A DNA stretch of 64,000 nt from assembly GCA_033032865.1 (NCBI GenBank), contig JAWHQI010000005.1, forward strand, positions 10,254,001-10,318,000. Reading direction: 5' to 3'. Source of the DNA: Dactylorhiza incarnata (Eukaryota > Streptophyta > Magnoliopsida > Asparagales > Orchidaceae). The translations under genes and the position numbers were made by a program. Positions 44,407 through 56,531 of the stretch are shown here, one piece after another (within the stretch, counting starts at the first letter, position 1; each line of letters begins with the position of its first letter). Under the pieces are notes generated by a model, which did no database searches, was not told the DNA's origin, and saw only the letters and a program-made list of their open reading frames with translations.

Positions 44407-46086
44407 TGATGATTAAAATTCGGGATTGCTTCTTATTTCTTTGTTTTGGTTAACCTTTATTTGATGAGATTAGATTTCGATGGGTGTTTCCAAAGAGTTT
44501 CGCAAGTACTTCTACTTTGAGAAATTAAACGTTATCCTATCGAAAGATAGAAGTAACAGTATTTTTCTGCTTTCGAAATATTGACGATTACACCCTGACT
44601 ACAACGCCGAGTTCTATTGATTTTTAAAATAGAAAAGGAGAGTTTTGCACTAAATTGGTTTGAAAAGTTTTTGTTTAATTTTTTTAATCCGAATTAACCA
44701 TATAATAAAGGCAAGTATACCTTATCATGAGTAATACAGGATATTTTGTTTTAGAAAATATCGAGGTCGTATATTTCCGCGGATCGAGTTGATTAACCTA
44801 CTTTAAGGAACGAACTATTATTTTATCGGAATAAGTTTTTAGTTGGGTTTTTCAAAGAAAAATGATAATAAGCGTATAACTAGAGTTCTAAACGATGATA
44901 ATAATAGTGCCCGATGTTGAATTACCTTGAGACGAAAATAGTCTTTTTTTAGAAGTAAAAGAGATGACTTTTTAAAACATTAAAACTGCTTGGCCATGGA
45001 GGTTCCATAATTATGAACGCTCCTCTCTCGAGGGTATGCCCACCTGAGATTGTGAATTTTCGACCATCGAATCTTCTTAATACTCGCCTTATGTTGTGAA
45101 GCACGCTATTGGGTTTTTACTTCCAATTCGGGAGACTTACCTCATCCTCTCTCGAGGGTAGAGCGCACTTCTCTTTACCCGTGAGCGATCAGTCCGTACG
45201 CACGAGCCTCTCGGCTAACTAGTGTACGGAGACGGAAATGAAAACCACACATCGATTATGTGGCTTCACTCAACGTTATTCTCGGGTAAACCTTAAGCGT
45301 TAATTATTTTAGAAAGAGATGTTTTATTTTTAGAAAAACTATTTTTGTGTCCAATGCTCTTCGACATCGTGCGCTAAAGGAAATTAGCCACTCATCAGAA
45401 TGGAGACGGCATGATTAAGAAAATACATGTTTAATTATTAAAGCGAATATAAGAGGATAAAAAGAGAAATAAAAAGACTTATATAAAAGCAGTAATAGTA
45501 TCCATCCCAACCGACTTAAATAAGCGCTAAAGGAAATTAGCCTCTTATTCAAGATGGGGGTGGTATAGAAATGAAAAGACTTATAAAGGTGCAGAAATAA
45601 TATCCGTCCCAACCGACTTAAATAAGTGCTAAAGTAAATTAGCCTCTTATTCAAGATGGGGGTGGTATATAGCAGTTATATAAAGAATGAAATAAAGCTA
45701 AGTTACAAAAAAGAAAAATACTATCTCATAAACTCACGCACTCTACTTGTAATAAAAGACTGAATCGAAAGAAAGCGTTTAAAAGAAAGCGATAAATAAA
45801 GCATTAAAGAAAGCGAACAACTATTTCTATGAAAGCAATAAACTAAGTTATGAAAGCAATAAACTAAGTTATGAAAGCAATAAAACTATTCTCATACCTA
45901 CACACACACTAACATAAATGAAAAAGAAGATGATCCAAATGAGAAAACAACATTTTATTTCTAAAAGGCGAAAATTACAAACGAACATAAACTTAATTGC
46001 ATAAAGAAAACTCACAATCACTCAAAAGAACTCAAAAACACTAACAAGCACTCAGAATTTGGATGTGAAATGCTTCAGCCGAGCCC

Positions 46087-46099
46087 CTCTATTTATAGG
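46087..46099 (-). promoter_or_regulatory. TATA box of the Athila 3' LTR
   Basis: The minus strand reads CCTATAAATAGAG. The matching box in the 5' LTR, which would drive the element, is near 55424-55436. Confidence 0.7.
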
Positions 46100-46125
46100 C
46101 AAAATTTTATTTTTACACGCCCTAG

Positions 46126-46540
46126 GTCACGGGCGTGACTTGGATGTCACGGTCGTGACTTAGGGCGTGACATTTGCGCGTGCTATAGGGGTCGCATCCG
46201 CCGTCTTCTGGAAGATCTGCGGTCAAACTTGGCTGCACACGGGCGTGACCTGCAGTGTCATGGGCGTGACCGTGGGCGGTAGTCTATCAGCAGCATGGGT
46301 GTGACTTTGGGGCTGACTTTGGGGATTCGTCGAACGCAGTTTGACTTTCATCGAACGCTGGGGATGGCGCTTTCGTCGAACGCAGCTTGTTGAACTTTCG
46401 TCGAACGGAGGGGCAGAGGGAGTTCGTCGAACGCAGCTTGTAGAACTTTCGTCGAACGCTGTTCGACGTTTATCGAACGCAGCTTACACGCCCTTGGGTC
46501 ACAGGCGTGACATGTCGTCACGGGCGTGACTTGGGGCGTG
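46126..46540 (-). promoter_or_regulatory. GTCACGGGCGTGAC and TTCGTCGAACG arrays
   Basis: GTCACG(G)GCGTGAC-type palindromes flank (46126-46320 and 46490-46540) a block of TTCGTCGAACG motifs starting at 46326, 46347, 46372, 46397, 46423, 46448 and about 46469. In element orientation the latter read CTGCGTTCGACGAA, as in the SIRE LTR. Confidence 0.8.
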
Positions 46541-46705
46541 ACTTGACAAAAATTGCCAAAATCTACAAAAACAAAAATAAATCTAAGTTAGTAAGGAAAA
46601 TAATAAAACAAGCAATTTATTCATTAATTTACATAGAAAATTTACAATATTAATTAAAATTATACTAATAATCATACTAAAATACGTATATTTTATTACT
46701 TATCA

Positions 46706-48320
46706 AATACCCCGATACTTAAGGTTTTGCTATTCCAGAGCAAAAGTAAGGGAGATCTATACGGGATTAACATAAGTTCTAATTTTTAGCTATCATTTTA
46801 TTTTAATCATAAGAGACTGAAAAATAAAAAATCGGAGTAATAAGAGTTAAGTCCTAAATTATGCAAATGATTTAAGTAGAAAGAAATGTCTTAGCCAAAA
46901 GACTTCTTAATTAACCAAATAGCAAACAAAATTGCAATCATTAGTAAACGAAATTAGATCGAAATTATAATAACTTTTGTTTAAAGAAATGTGAAGGAAA
47001 TGTGCAATTTACTAATTATGCTCTCAAAGGATTTTTTGAATTAAGTCGAGAAACAATAAATCGGCTAAGGAAAAGGGGGGGGGGGGGGGGGGGGGGGGTA
47101 AAATGCTTTGGCAAAAAGAAGAGTACTTAAATTAGGAGTGGTGGTTTGTATCTTTCCTCCTCTCCTTTTTAGTTTTCTTTGGTGCTCACCGTGATATACG
47201 AGGGAAAACTGTTTGTTTTTTCTTTTGCTTTAATAACCCAATGCTTATGTTTACGGAACGAAATCTTATTCTCATTGACATAAGATCATTTAAAAATTTT
47301 ATTGGATGCCTATGTTTACGGAACACAGTCTTATTCCCATTGAAATAGGATCTTTTTCTTCTTTTATTTTTCTTGCCATGCATACAAAGGGGTTTGCGAG
47401 AAAAAATTCTTAGAAATAATAAAAAAAAGTTTTGAGAGCAACCTTGGTAATTTGAAAATTCCTAGATTCCCAGAGACATAAAGTAGGGATAATTGGGGTC
47501 TAAAGTTGTTTTGCCAACATAATACACATGTCTCTATTTTAGCTAGTAGAAGTAGTGCTTGATAACAAAGCCTCTATTTAAATTAAAAACACAAGATATT
47601 CTTTAAAACTTAACCCCGAACGTTTAAATCTATCGATCTTAGATAAATAAACAAATAGTAAAACTAGCGATTATGAAAATCCACAAACATATACTCTCGA
47701 AACTAAATGCTTTAAGAATAAAAGTAAAGTAGGGTTTATTATTATTTGGATTTTTTTTGTTTATTTTTTGTTTTCAACTACTATATAGTTATATATATAT
47801 TTTTTTTTTGGAAAAGTTTTGGGGTTTTGCTAAAATTTTTTTGGATTTTTGTAATTTTTTGTATTATGACAAAGTTAAAAAAAATACATATTTTTTTTCG
47901 ATTTTTTTTGCGGCTTTAAACTTTTTATTTTATTTTATTATGACAGTAAAAAAAAGAGAAAAACTTTTTTTTTTGTTTTATTTTTGAACCTTTTTTTTTA
48001 AAGTAGGCAATATGAAATAAAACTTTTTTTTTTTGAAAAATTTTGTTTGTTTAAATGAAAATGGTAAAACACCCCCATACTTAAAACCCAACATTGTCCT
48101 CAATGTTGTAATGTAAGTATGAAGAAGAGAAAATAAAAGTGCAATATATACAAAAGGAAAGAGGGAGCAAAAAGGCTTTCCTGAATTAAAGCTGGCGGGG
48201 CCGAAAGAAACCCTGCAAAAATAGATAAAAAACATAATAAAAACATTAGATAAATATGGGGTGCCTCCCACGAGCGCTTTGTTTACCTTCGCGTAGCTTG
48301 ACTCATTTGACGTGGTGAGA
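46706..48320 (-). other. Athila 3' non-coding region with poly-G
   Basis: Contains the polypurine candidate next to the 3' LTR (minus strand GTATCGGGGTATT, ending at 46706), a run of 24 G at 47075-47098 and T-rich tracts at 47750-48040. Athila relatives often have an envelope-like ORF here, but none is readable. Confidence 0.7.
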
Positions 48321-48887
48321 TTATAAGTTGGGGAGGGTCAAGGATTCAGTATTTTCGTCCACTGGATCGCCCGCAAGATAAAGTTTTAAACGATGCCCGT
48401 TGACTTTAAATTCGCCTCTTTCGGGGTGAGAGATAAGAACAGTCCCATACGGCCAAACCTCTTTAACCTTAAAGGGGCCGGACCATAAGGATTTTAACTT
48501 ACCCGGAAAAAGACGAAGGCGTGAATTATAAAGAAGGACAAGATCGCCCGGCGCAAATGTTTTGGGAAATTTTATTTTACGATCATGATAGAACTTAAAA
48601 CGCTCCTTATAAAATTTATTACTCTCATAAGCGTTCGCACGCCATTCATCGAGTTCATTTAGTTGGAATTTCTTATTCTCGGAGGCTAAGTTCGAATCGA
48701 GATTTAAAAATTTTAAGGCCCAAAAAGCGCGGTGCTCTAACTCTACAGGTAAATGACATGCTTTGCCGTAGACTAATCGATAGGGCATACAACCGATAGT
48801 GGTCTTGTATGCCGTACGATATGCCAACAACGCGTCGTCGAGTTTGACGGACCAATCTTTCCTATTTAAAGAAATGGTTTTCTCCAT
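48321..48887 (-). pseudogene. Athila integrase, C-terminal part
   Basis: Encodes the end of the integrase: [39 protein letters not shown], then the C-terminal domain ([45 protein letters not shown]). The stop at 48321 looks native. It is in a different frame from the integrase core to its right, so a frameshift lies near 48950-48965. Confidence 0.9.
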
Positions 48888-48916
48888 AATGCGTTTAATC
48901 TCGCGATTTACTACCT

Positions 48917-50345
48917 CTACTTGGCTGCTTGTTTGGGGGTGATAGGCAGTGGCGAGCTTATGCGTGACGCCATACTTAGATAAAATTTTGAAAACTGGGC
49001 GTTGCAGAAGTGCGTACCCCTATCACTTACTATTGCATGAGGCGTGCCAAAGCGAGAAAATAATTTTTTTAGAAAATGGACGATGACTCGCGCATCATTG
49101 GTGGGCAGAGCTTGCCCTTCCGCCCACCTAGATACGTAGTCAACCGCCACTAGAATATAACGATTATTAAAAGAAGAAGGTAGGGGGCCTACAAAATCTA
49201 TGCCCCAAAAATCAAAGATTTCGCATTCGAGAAATAGGTTTTGGGGCATCTCGTCACGACGAGAGATGTTACCCGACCGCTGGCAGCTATCGCATTTACT
49301 CACAAATGTGTGAGCATCCTTAAAGAGAGTGGGCCAATAAAAGCCTAACTCAAACACTTTCCGCGCGGTCCGGTTGGCTTGACAATGCCCTCCAGCCGGC
49401 CCCTCGTGGCAGTGTCGCAAAATTTGCGCACCCTCCTCACTTAAAACACATCTTCGCACCACTTGGTCTGCACAGACTCGAAAGAGAAAGGGGTCCTCCC
49501 AAAAGTAGTTTGCCAAATCAGAAAAGAATTTCTTCTTTTGCTCAGTCGAAAAATCTTTTGGAAGGACCCGTGCGACTAGATAGTTCGCATAATCTGCGAA
49601 CCAAGGGGTGGAAGAAGTTTTTATATTATTTAAAATTAAAAGGCGCTCTTCAGGAAATCGGTCGTCTATTTCGGGTTCGACGAGCGCTTCTGCGAAGGGT
49701 TGTTCTAAATGTGAGAGGTGGTCGACTGCTAAATTTTCAGCCCCCTTCTTATCTCGGATATCTATGTCAAATTCCTGTAAAAGGAGGATCCATCGAAGCA
49801 AGCGGGGCTTGGCATCAACTTTGGCCAAAAGATATTTTAGGGCGGAGTGATCAGTGAAAACGATCACGTGTGAAAGTGTTACGTAAGGCCTGAATTCATC
49901 AAAAGCAAAGACGACGACAAGAAGTTCCTTTTCTGTCGTTATATAGTTAGTCTGTGCGGCATTGAGTGTGCGAGAAGCGTAATATATTGGATGAAAATAT
50001 TTATTTACGCGTTGGCCTAAGACGGCTCCTACCGCGATATCGCTCGCGTCGCACATAATCTCGAATGGAAGGGACCAATCTGGCGCCACCAGAATTGGAG
50101 AATTGATAAGTTGCCCTTTTATAAAATTAAATGCCTCTACGCAGGCCGTGTCAAAAATAAATGAAGAATCCTTTTCCAGGAGGTGAGTTAGCAGTTTGGT
50201 TATTTTTGAAAAATCTTGAATGAACTGCCGATAAAAACCTGCGTGGCCGAGAAAACTTATAATAGATTTTACGTTCTAAGGAACAGGAAGTTGTTCAATT
50301 ATAACGACTTTGGCCTTATCGACCTCCATCCCCTTGGAAGTAATT
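48917..50345 (-). pseudogene. Athila RNase H and integrase core
   Basis: The RNase H part reads FEIMCDASDIAVGAVLGQR, YITTEKELLVVVFAFDEFRP and FTDHSALKYLL. The integrase zinc domain follows (CHEGPAGGHC, CDSCQRSG), then WGIDFVGPLP and [10 protein letters not shown] with two catalytic Asp. A frame change near 48955 removes the third acidic residue from this frame. Between 50090 and 50345 the RT connection is still recognisable but contains a stop near 50278. Confidence 0.88.
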
Positions 50346-51935
50346 TTATGGCCGAGGACTAAACCATCTCGGACCATGAAATTGCATTTCTCCCTGTTCA
50401 AGACAGTTCGTCTCTTCGCACCGCTGGAGGACTCTATCTAAATTTTTTAGACAATTTGCAAACGAGTTTCCAAATACGGAGAAGTCATCCATGAAGACTT
50501 CCATTATATCTTCTACAAGCTCGCCGAATATAGCCAGCATACATCGTTGGAATGTAGCTGGCGCGTTACAGAGGCCAAACGACATCCTTCGATATGCGAA
50601 GGTGCCGAAAGGGCAAGTAAAAGTGGTTTTTTCTTGGTCCTCGGGGGAAATAGGGATTTGGAAAAATCCCGAGAGACCATCAAGAAAGCAATAGAAAGGA
50701 TAACTAGAGAGACGCTCTAGGATTTGATCAATAAACGGCAGTGGGAAGTGGTCTTTTCTGGCGGCATCATTTAATTTTCTGTAATCGATGCACACCCTCC
50801 AACCCGTAACAGTACGAGTTGGGATTAATTCATTATTCGTGTTTGCCATGACCGTTATACCGCCTTTTTTAGGGACGACTTGTACAGGGCTTACCCACGT
50901 ACTGTCGGATATAGGATAGATAATCCCCGCATCGAGGAGTTTAATAATTTCAGTCTTAACGACTTCCCGCATATTCGGGTTAAGTCGTCGTTGAGGCTGA
51001 ATAGTTTTGCGGGGGTTTTCTTCGAGAAAAATTTTGTGGGAGCAGAATGAGGGGTTAATTCCCCTGATATCAGAAATTTGCCATGCAATTGCACGGCGAT
51101 GTTTAGACAAAACCTCAATAAATTTGGATGTTTCCGAATCAGTTAAAGTAGATGATATTACAACCGGAAGTTTAAAGTTCGCGGCTAGAAAAGCATATTT
51201 TAAATGGTCGGGGAGTTGCTTAAGCTCCAAGACCGGGGGTTCTTCATAGGATGTGGAGATTTTTAACTCTTTCGAATCGAAAGGCTCGAAGGGCGAATCT
51301 GGCGGCAATTCATCCAAAGGAGGTTGATTTGCCAGATTCGAATCGTTTATTATTAAAGATAACAATTCCGAAAGAGAAGAACACTCATCCTCAAACGGGG
51401 ATTCCAAATTAAAGCAAGAATCATCATTCGATAGTGAGTTCCACATGGAGGGGTTGATATGCAAAGTAACTTCATCGTCTCCAACCCGAAGGAGGAGGCG
51501 ATCGTTACTAACATCGATTAACGCGCGGGAGGTTGCGAGGAACGGGCGACCGAGAATTATAGGCACCTCAACGTCCTCCTCTATGTCCAGGATGACAAAG
51601 TGTACCGGGACGATAAACTTATCAACCTTGACCAGAACATCCTCCACTACCCCTATCGGGTACTTTACCGAGCGATCCGCGAGTTGGATGCTCATCTTAG
51701 TCGGGCTTGGGATGCCCAAATCAAGTTTTTTGAAAAGGGAGAAAGGCATCAGGTTGATGCTAGCTCCCAAATCCGCTAGAGCATATTTTATTAACATATT
51801 GTCGAAGAGGCACGTGATGGAGAATCGTCCCGGGTCATTCAGTTTTGGTGGCAATTTGTTAAGGAGGATAGCCGAGCATTCCGCGTTAAGGGAAACACGC
51901 GAAACATCTTCGAGTCGCTTTTTATTAGAACGCAA
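50346..51935 (-). pseudogene. Athila protease and reverse transcriptase
   Basis: Open for 529 codons. The protease shows ALADLGASINLMPFSLFKKL, with Asp in DLGAS in place of DTGAS (an Athila habit), and VPIILGRPFLATSRALIDV. The RT shows TVTGWRVCIDYRKLNDAARK, FPLPFIDQILERLSSY, YCFLDGLSGFFQIP, RRMSFGLCNAPATFQ and the active-site MEVFMDDFSVFG. The frame is lost after QRCEETN near 50400. The upstream end at 51936-51938 is an in-frame TAG separating it from gag. Confidence 0.93.
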
Positions 51936-51938
51936 CTC

Positions 51939-52885
51939 CTAAAGATATTTCACATATTTTGGCGTTTGGGAGAGTGCCTCGCAGAAAGGAACGTTTATAT
52001 GGATTTGTTTTAAAATTTGTAGAATTTTTTTATAATGCTCGTCCTTCCGCTCATTGTTTATTTTCGAGGGATAAGGAAGGGGCGGGCTAAAAACGTTTGG
52101 CACAGTCGGAATACTCGTTGTATTATCTATCGATAGAGGGGGTGGAGGGGTCGGTGTCGAAACATGTACCTTGGGCTCAACCCATTTTGGGGAGGTTACC
52201 TCCTTGCCGCTGCGAAGGTTTATGGCGTTGGCATTTTCTCGGGGGTTTGGCTCCGTGTTCCCTGGTAGAGCTCCATATGGCTGCTCAGAGACCATTTTTG
52301 CCAGCTGTCCCACCTAATTTTCTAAGTTTTTAATCTTTCCGGTAATATTCCGGATATTTGACTCGGTGGATGCACCGTATTTAGCAAAAATATCTTCTAG
52401 CGGAGAAGATTTTGGAGGTGAAGGCTGAAATCCGTTTGGAAATCCTTGCGGATTTACAATTGGGGGCCTCTGAGCATTATTAGGATTGCTCCAGGAAAAA
52501 TTTGGGTGGTTCCTCCAACCCGGATTATAATTATTACTATACGGATTGTTATTAGGGTTGAAGGAGGGCCTAGCTGGGTTGCCTAGGTAATCTACGGTTT
52601 CTTCGACAAAATTTTTATTATTATTATTATTAGGAGCCCAAGCGGGAGTGGAGGAGGAAGCAGTCATCTCCGCCACTTGCTTACTTAGCCGCTCCACTTG
52701 CGAGGCTAAGTGAGCAGTGGCATCCACTTCATAAATCCCGGCCGTTTTGGCAGGGTGAGATCTAGGTGCATTCCATTGATAGGCGTTCATAGCCATTTCC
52801 TCGAACAGAGCTTGAGCGGCCGCCGGGGTTTTGTTGTTTAACGTTCCCCCGGCGGCTGCATCAATCATCTGCCGCGTGGAAAAAT
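51939..52885 (-). pseudogene. Athila Gag, C-terminal half
   Basis: Encodes MIDAAAGGTLNNKTPAAAQA, a short coiled coil (LASQVERLSKQVAEM), an Asn/Pro-rich part (NPNNNPYSNNYNPGWRNHPN) and FAKYGASTESNIRNITGKI. TAG at 52314-52316 and TAG at 51936-51938 interrupt it, in the same frame as the protease. No CCHC knuckle is seen, which is normal for Athila. Confidence 0.85.
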
Positions 52886-53575
52886 TTAGGCCATTATAAA
52901 ACGTCTAGACCTGTAGCCAGGACAGCAGCGCATGATGAGGACATCTACGCAGGAACTCTTTAAAACGCTCCCAAGTCTCATAGCGAGACTCAGAATCGTA
53001 TTGAATGAAAGAGGCGATATCCGTACGTAACTTAGCGGTTTTTGACGGGGGGAATATTTAGTTAAAAAGTGTTCCGTCAATTGGGCCCACGTGGTTATGG
53101 ATCCTCTGGGAAGAGAAGTTAACCACGCTTTTGCCTTCGTCCGCAGTGAAAGTGGAAATAAGCGTAAACGAATGGCGTCGTCAGTAATGCCATTAATTTT
53201 GAAAGTATCGCATATTTCTAAAAAGTTAGAAAGATATAAGTTTGGATCCTCATCTGGCAAACCGTCAAATTGGACTGACTGTTGTACAATTTGAATGATG
53301 CTAGATTTTATTTCAAAATTATTATTAGCCACTATTGGGCGTGTTATACTCAATCCGGTATCTTCCATATTTGGCCTAGCATAATATGCCATGGTCCGTG
53401 GCAGAGCCACATCTGGAATTTGATCGGCCATAGGTTCAATGTAAGTATCTCCGACTGACTCTTCTGGAAATTCGAGTAAGTTTTGATCGCGAAGTCGGAG
53501 GCGCTCGTGAAGAGTGTGCTCGATTTCGGGGTCAAAAGGAATATTCGAATCGTCCGAGGAGTTTCCTCGGGTCAT
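52886..53575 (-). pseudogene. Athila Gag, N-terminal half
   Basis: It starts at the ATG at 53573-53575 (MTRGNSSDDSNIPFDPEIEH), about 160 bp inside the primer site. Core blocks are VQFDGLPDEDPNLYLSNFLE, GITDDAIRLRLFPLSL and KAWLTSLPRGSITTWAQL. After EHFLTKYS the text degenerates because of a shift in a C/G run near 53045-53055. The same starts and blocks occur in the two older blocks at 8272 and 15728. Confidence 0.9.
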
Positions 53576-53735
53576 ATACTCATAATAAAAATGATATATT
53601 TTTTGTCTTTTTGTAATAAATTTTTTTTTATATTTTTTATTTTTTTGTAGAAATATATATATATATATATTATATTTTTAATATATATGATAAAAGTAAT
53701 AGTAATTCCTTGTTTCAAATAACAACACTAATTTT

Positions 53736-53752
53736 TCCCGGCAACGGCGCGA
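53736..53752 (-). other. tRNA-Asp primer site of the Athila element
   Basis: The minus strand reads GCGCCGTTGCCGGG, close to TGGCGCCGTTGCCGGGGA, six bases from the LTR end. Confidence 0.85.
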
Positions 53753-53758
53753 AAAACT

Positions 53759-56063
53759 TGATGATTAAAATTCGGGATTGCTTCTTGTTTCTTTGTTTTG
53801 TTTAACCTTTATTTGATGAGATTAGATTTCGACGGGTGTTTCCAAAGAGTTTCGCAAGTACTTCTACTTTGAGAAATTAAACGTTATCCTGCCGAAAGAT
53901 AGAAGTAACAATCTTTTTCTGCTTTCGAAATATTGACGATTACACCCTGACTACAACGTCGAGTTCTATTGACTTTTAAAATAGAAAAGGTGAGTTTTGC
54001 ACTAAATTGGTTTGAAAAGTTTTTGTTTAATTTTTTTAATCCGAATTAACCATATAATAATGGCAAGTATACCTTATCGTGAGTAATACAGGATATTTTG
54101 TTTTAGAAAATATTGAGGCCGTATATTTCCGCGGATAGTGTTGATTAACCTACTTTGAGGAACGAACTATTATTTTATCAGAATAAGTTTTTAGTTGGGG
54201 TTTTCAAAGAAAAATGATAATAAGCGTATAACTAGAGTTCTAAACGATGATAATAATAGCGCCCGATGTCGAATTACCTTGAGACGAAAATAGTCTTTTT
54301 TAGAAGTAAAAGAGATGACTTTTAAAACATTAAAACAGCTTGGCCGTGGAGGTTCCATAATTATGAATGCTCCTCTCTCGAGGGTACGCCCACCTGAGAT
54401 TATGAATTTTCGACCATCGAATCTTCGTAGTACTCGCCTTATGTTGTGAACCACGCTATTGGGTTTTTACTTCCAATTCAGGAGACTTACCTCATCCTCT
54501 CTCGAGGGTAGAGCGCACTTCTCTTTACCCGTGTGCGATCAGTCCGTACGCACGAGCCTCTCGGCTAACTATTGTACGGAGACAGAAATGAAAACCACAC
54601 ATCGATTATGTGGCTTCACTCAACGTTATTCTCGGGTAAACCTTAAGCGTTAATTATTTTAGAAAGAAATGTTTTATTTTTATAAAAACTATTTTTTTGT
54701 CCCAATGCTATTCGACATCGTGCGCTAAAGGAAATTAGCCACTCATCAGAATGGAGACGGCATGATTAAGAAAATACATGTTTAATTATTAAAGCGGATA
54801 TAAGCGGATAAAAAGAGAAATCAAAAGACTTATATAAAAGTAGTAATAGTATCCGTCCCAACCGACTTAAATAAGCGCTAAAGGAAATTAGCCTCTTATT
54901 CAAGATGGGGGTGGTATAGAAATGAAAAGACTTATAAAGGTGCATAAATAATATCCGTCCCAACCGACTTAAATAAGTGTTAAAGTAAATTAGCCTCTTA
55001 TTCAAGATGGGGGTGGTATATAGCAGTTATATAAAGACTGAAATAAAGCTAAGTTACAAAAAAGAAAAATACTATCTCATAAACTCACGCACTCTACTTG
55101 TAACAAAAGACTGAATCGAAAGAAAGCGTTTAAAAGAAAGCGTTAAAGAAAGCGAAAAACTATTTCTATGAAAGCAATAAACAAAGTAATGAAAGAAATA
55201 AACTAAGTTATGAAAGCAATAAAACTATTCTCATACACACACACACAAACATAAATGAAAAAGAAGATGATCCAAATGAGAAAACAACATTTTATTTCTA
55301 AAAAGAGAAAATTATAAACGAACATAAACTTAATTGCATAAAGAAAACTCACAATCACTCAAAAGAACTCAAAAACACTAACAAGCACGCAGAATTGGGA
55401 TGGGAAATGCTTCAGCCGAGCCCCTCTATTTATAGGCAAAATTTTATTTTTACACGCCCTAGGTCACGGGCGTGACTTGGATGTCACGGCCGTGACTTAG
55501 GGCGTGATATTTGTGCGTGCTATAGGGGTCGCATCCGCCGTCTTCTGGAAGATCTGCAGTCAAACTTGGTTGCACACGAGCGTGACCTACAGTGTCACGG
55601 GCGTGACAGTGGGCGACAGTCTATCAGCAGCATGGGCGTGACTTTGGGGCTGACTTTGGGGATTCGTCGAATGCAGTTTGACTTTCATCGAACGTTGGGG
55701 ATGGTGATTTCGTCGAACGCAGCTTGTTGAACTTTCGTCGAATGAAGTTCGACGTTCATCGAACGGAGGGGCAGAGGGAGTTCGTCGAATGCAGCTTGTA
55801 GAACTTTCGTCGAATGCTGTTCGACGTTCGTCGAACGCAGCATACACGCCCTTGAGTCACGGGTGTGACATGTCGTCACGGGCGTGACTTGGGGCGTGAC
55901 TTGACAAAAATTGCCAAAATCTGCAAAAACAAAAATAAAACTAAGTTAGTAAGGAAAATAATAAAACAAGCAATTTATTCATTAATTTACATAGAAAATT
56001 TACAATATTAATTAAAATTATACTAATAATCATACTAAAATACGTATATTTTATTATTTATCA
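53759..56063 (-). repeat. 5' LTR of the Athila element
   Basis: Pairs with 44407-46705 along its whole length, with a few percent differences and small indels (for example near 55140 and 55740). It keeps the same TATA and palindrome arrays (55455-55900). Confidence 0.95.
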
Positions 56064-56339
56064 CAGTGCGTGATCAAAACTCTTACAACACAAGCAGCGC
56101 TTCCCGGTAGGTTTTGACTGTGGAAAACCCAAACCACCCGGTGAAGGCGATGCTCGCGATGGGGACGCATACTTATAATACATAAGTTTATTGTATGAAG
56201 TTCTAGATTCTCCATACGATGAACTACATGGATTATAATTATGGCTTACTAAATAGCACTCATCACTAGAGTGATTAGATGCTCTACACCACCTACATTG
56301 TTGATAAGCATACATATTGGTGTAAAGAAGGATTAACAA
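56064..56339 (-). pseudogene. Gag-like ORF of Gag-only element, 5' part
   Basis: Reading from 56339 on the minus strand, it contains CRWCRASNHSSDEC, an exact CX2CX4HX4C zinc knuckle, then CLCCKSFDHAL, the first three ligands of a second knuckle. The Athila insertion follows at once, and the last Cys is across it at 44390 (KDC). The protein would bind RNA as a nucleocapsid-like Gag. The start Met at 56337-56339 is the first in frame, and the primer site lies about 190 bp upstream. Confidence 0.75.
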
Positions 56340-56531
56340 CTAATATAAATAGAAATTAATCTCAATATGCACGTAATAAAGTTTTAAAACGACGGAAACC
56401 TGATTTTTGAAATACTTAAAAATAGATAAAAAGAGAATTTACAAACACTAAATTAAAACACATGCGATATACAAATGGAAAAGAACTTCTATCTCACAGC
56501 TCCCCTCTCCAGAAAACTCACACGTCTGTGC

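Larger units (their letters stand above)
44407..46705 (-). repeat. 3' LTR of the Athila element
   Basis: The plus strand runs TGATGATTAAAATTCGG to ATTACTTATCA. It holds a 102-bp tandem duplication (45474-45665), a 21-bp repeat TATGAAAGCAATAAACTAAG at 45837-45890, a TATA box (46087-46099) and two interleaved palindrome families upstream of it (46120-46540). Confidence 0.95.
44407..56063 (-). mobile_element. Athila-lineage Ty3/gypsy retrotransposon, 11.7 kb
   Basis: LTRs at 44407-46705 and 53759-56063 have TG/CA ends and are very similar. The interior on the minus strand has a tRNA-Asp primer site, gag, protease, RT, RNase H and integrase, then a 1.6-kb non-coding part. Wording such as DLGASINLMPFSLFKKL, RKDHFPLPFIDQ and FMDDFSVFG is typical of Athila. 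The flanks are CAGCA (44402-44406) and CAGTG (56064-56068). Counting these as one decayed 5-bp duplication restores a standard CX2CX4HX4C knuckle in the interrupted ORF. No envelope-like ORF is seen. Confidence 0.95.

Noticed and set aside
46706..48320. Envelope-like ORF in the Athila 3' region
   Set aside because: Only short T-rich or Phe/Leu/Lys-rich frames are present, explained by base composition.
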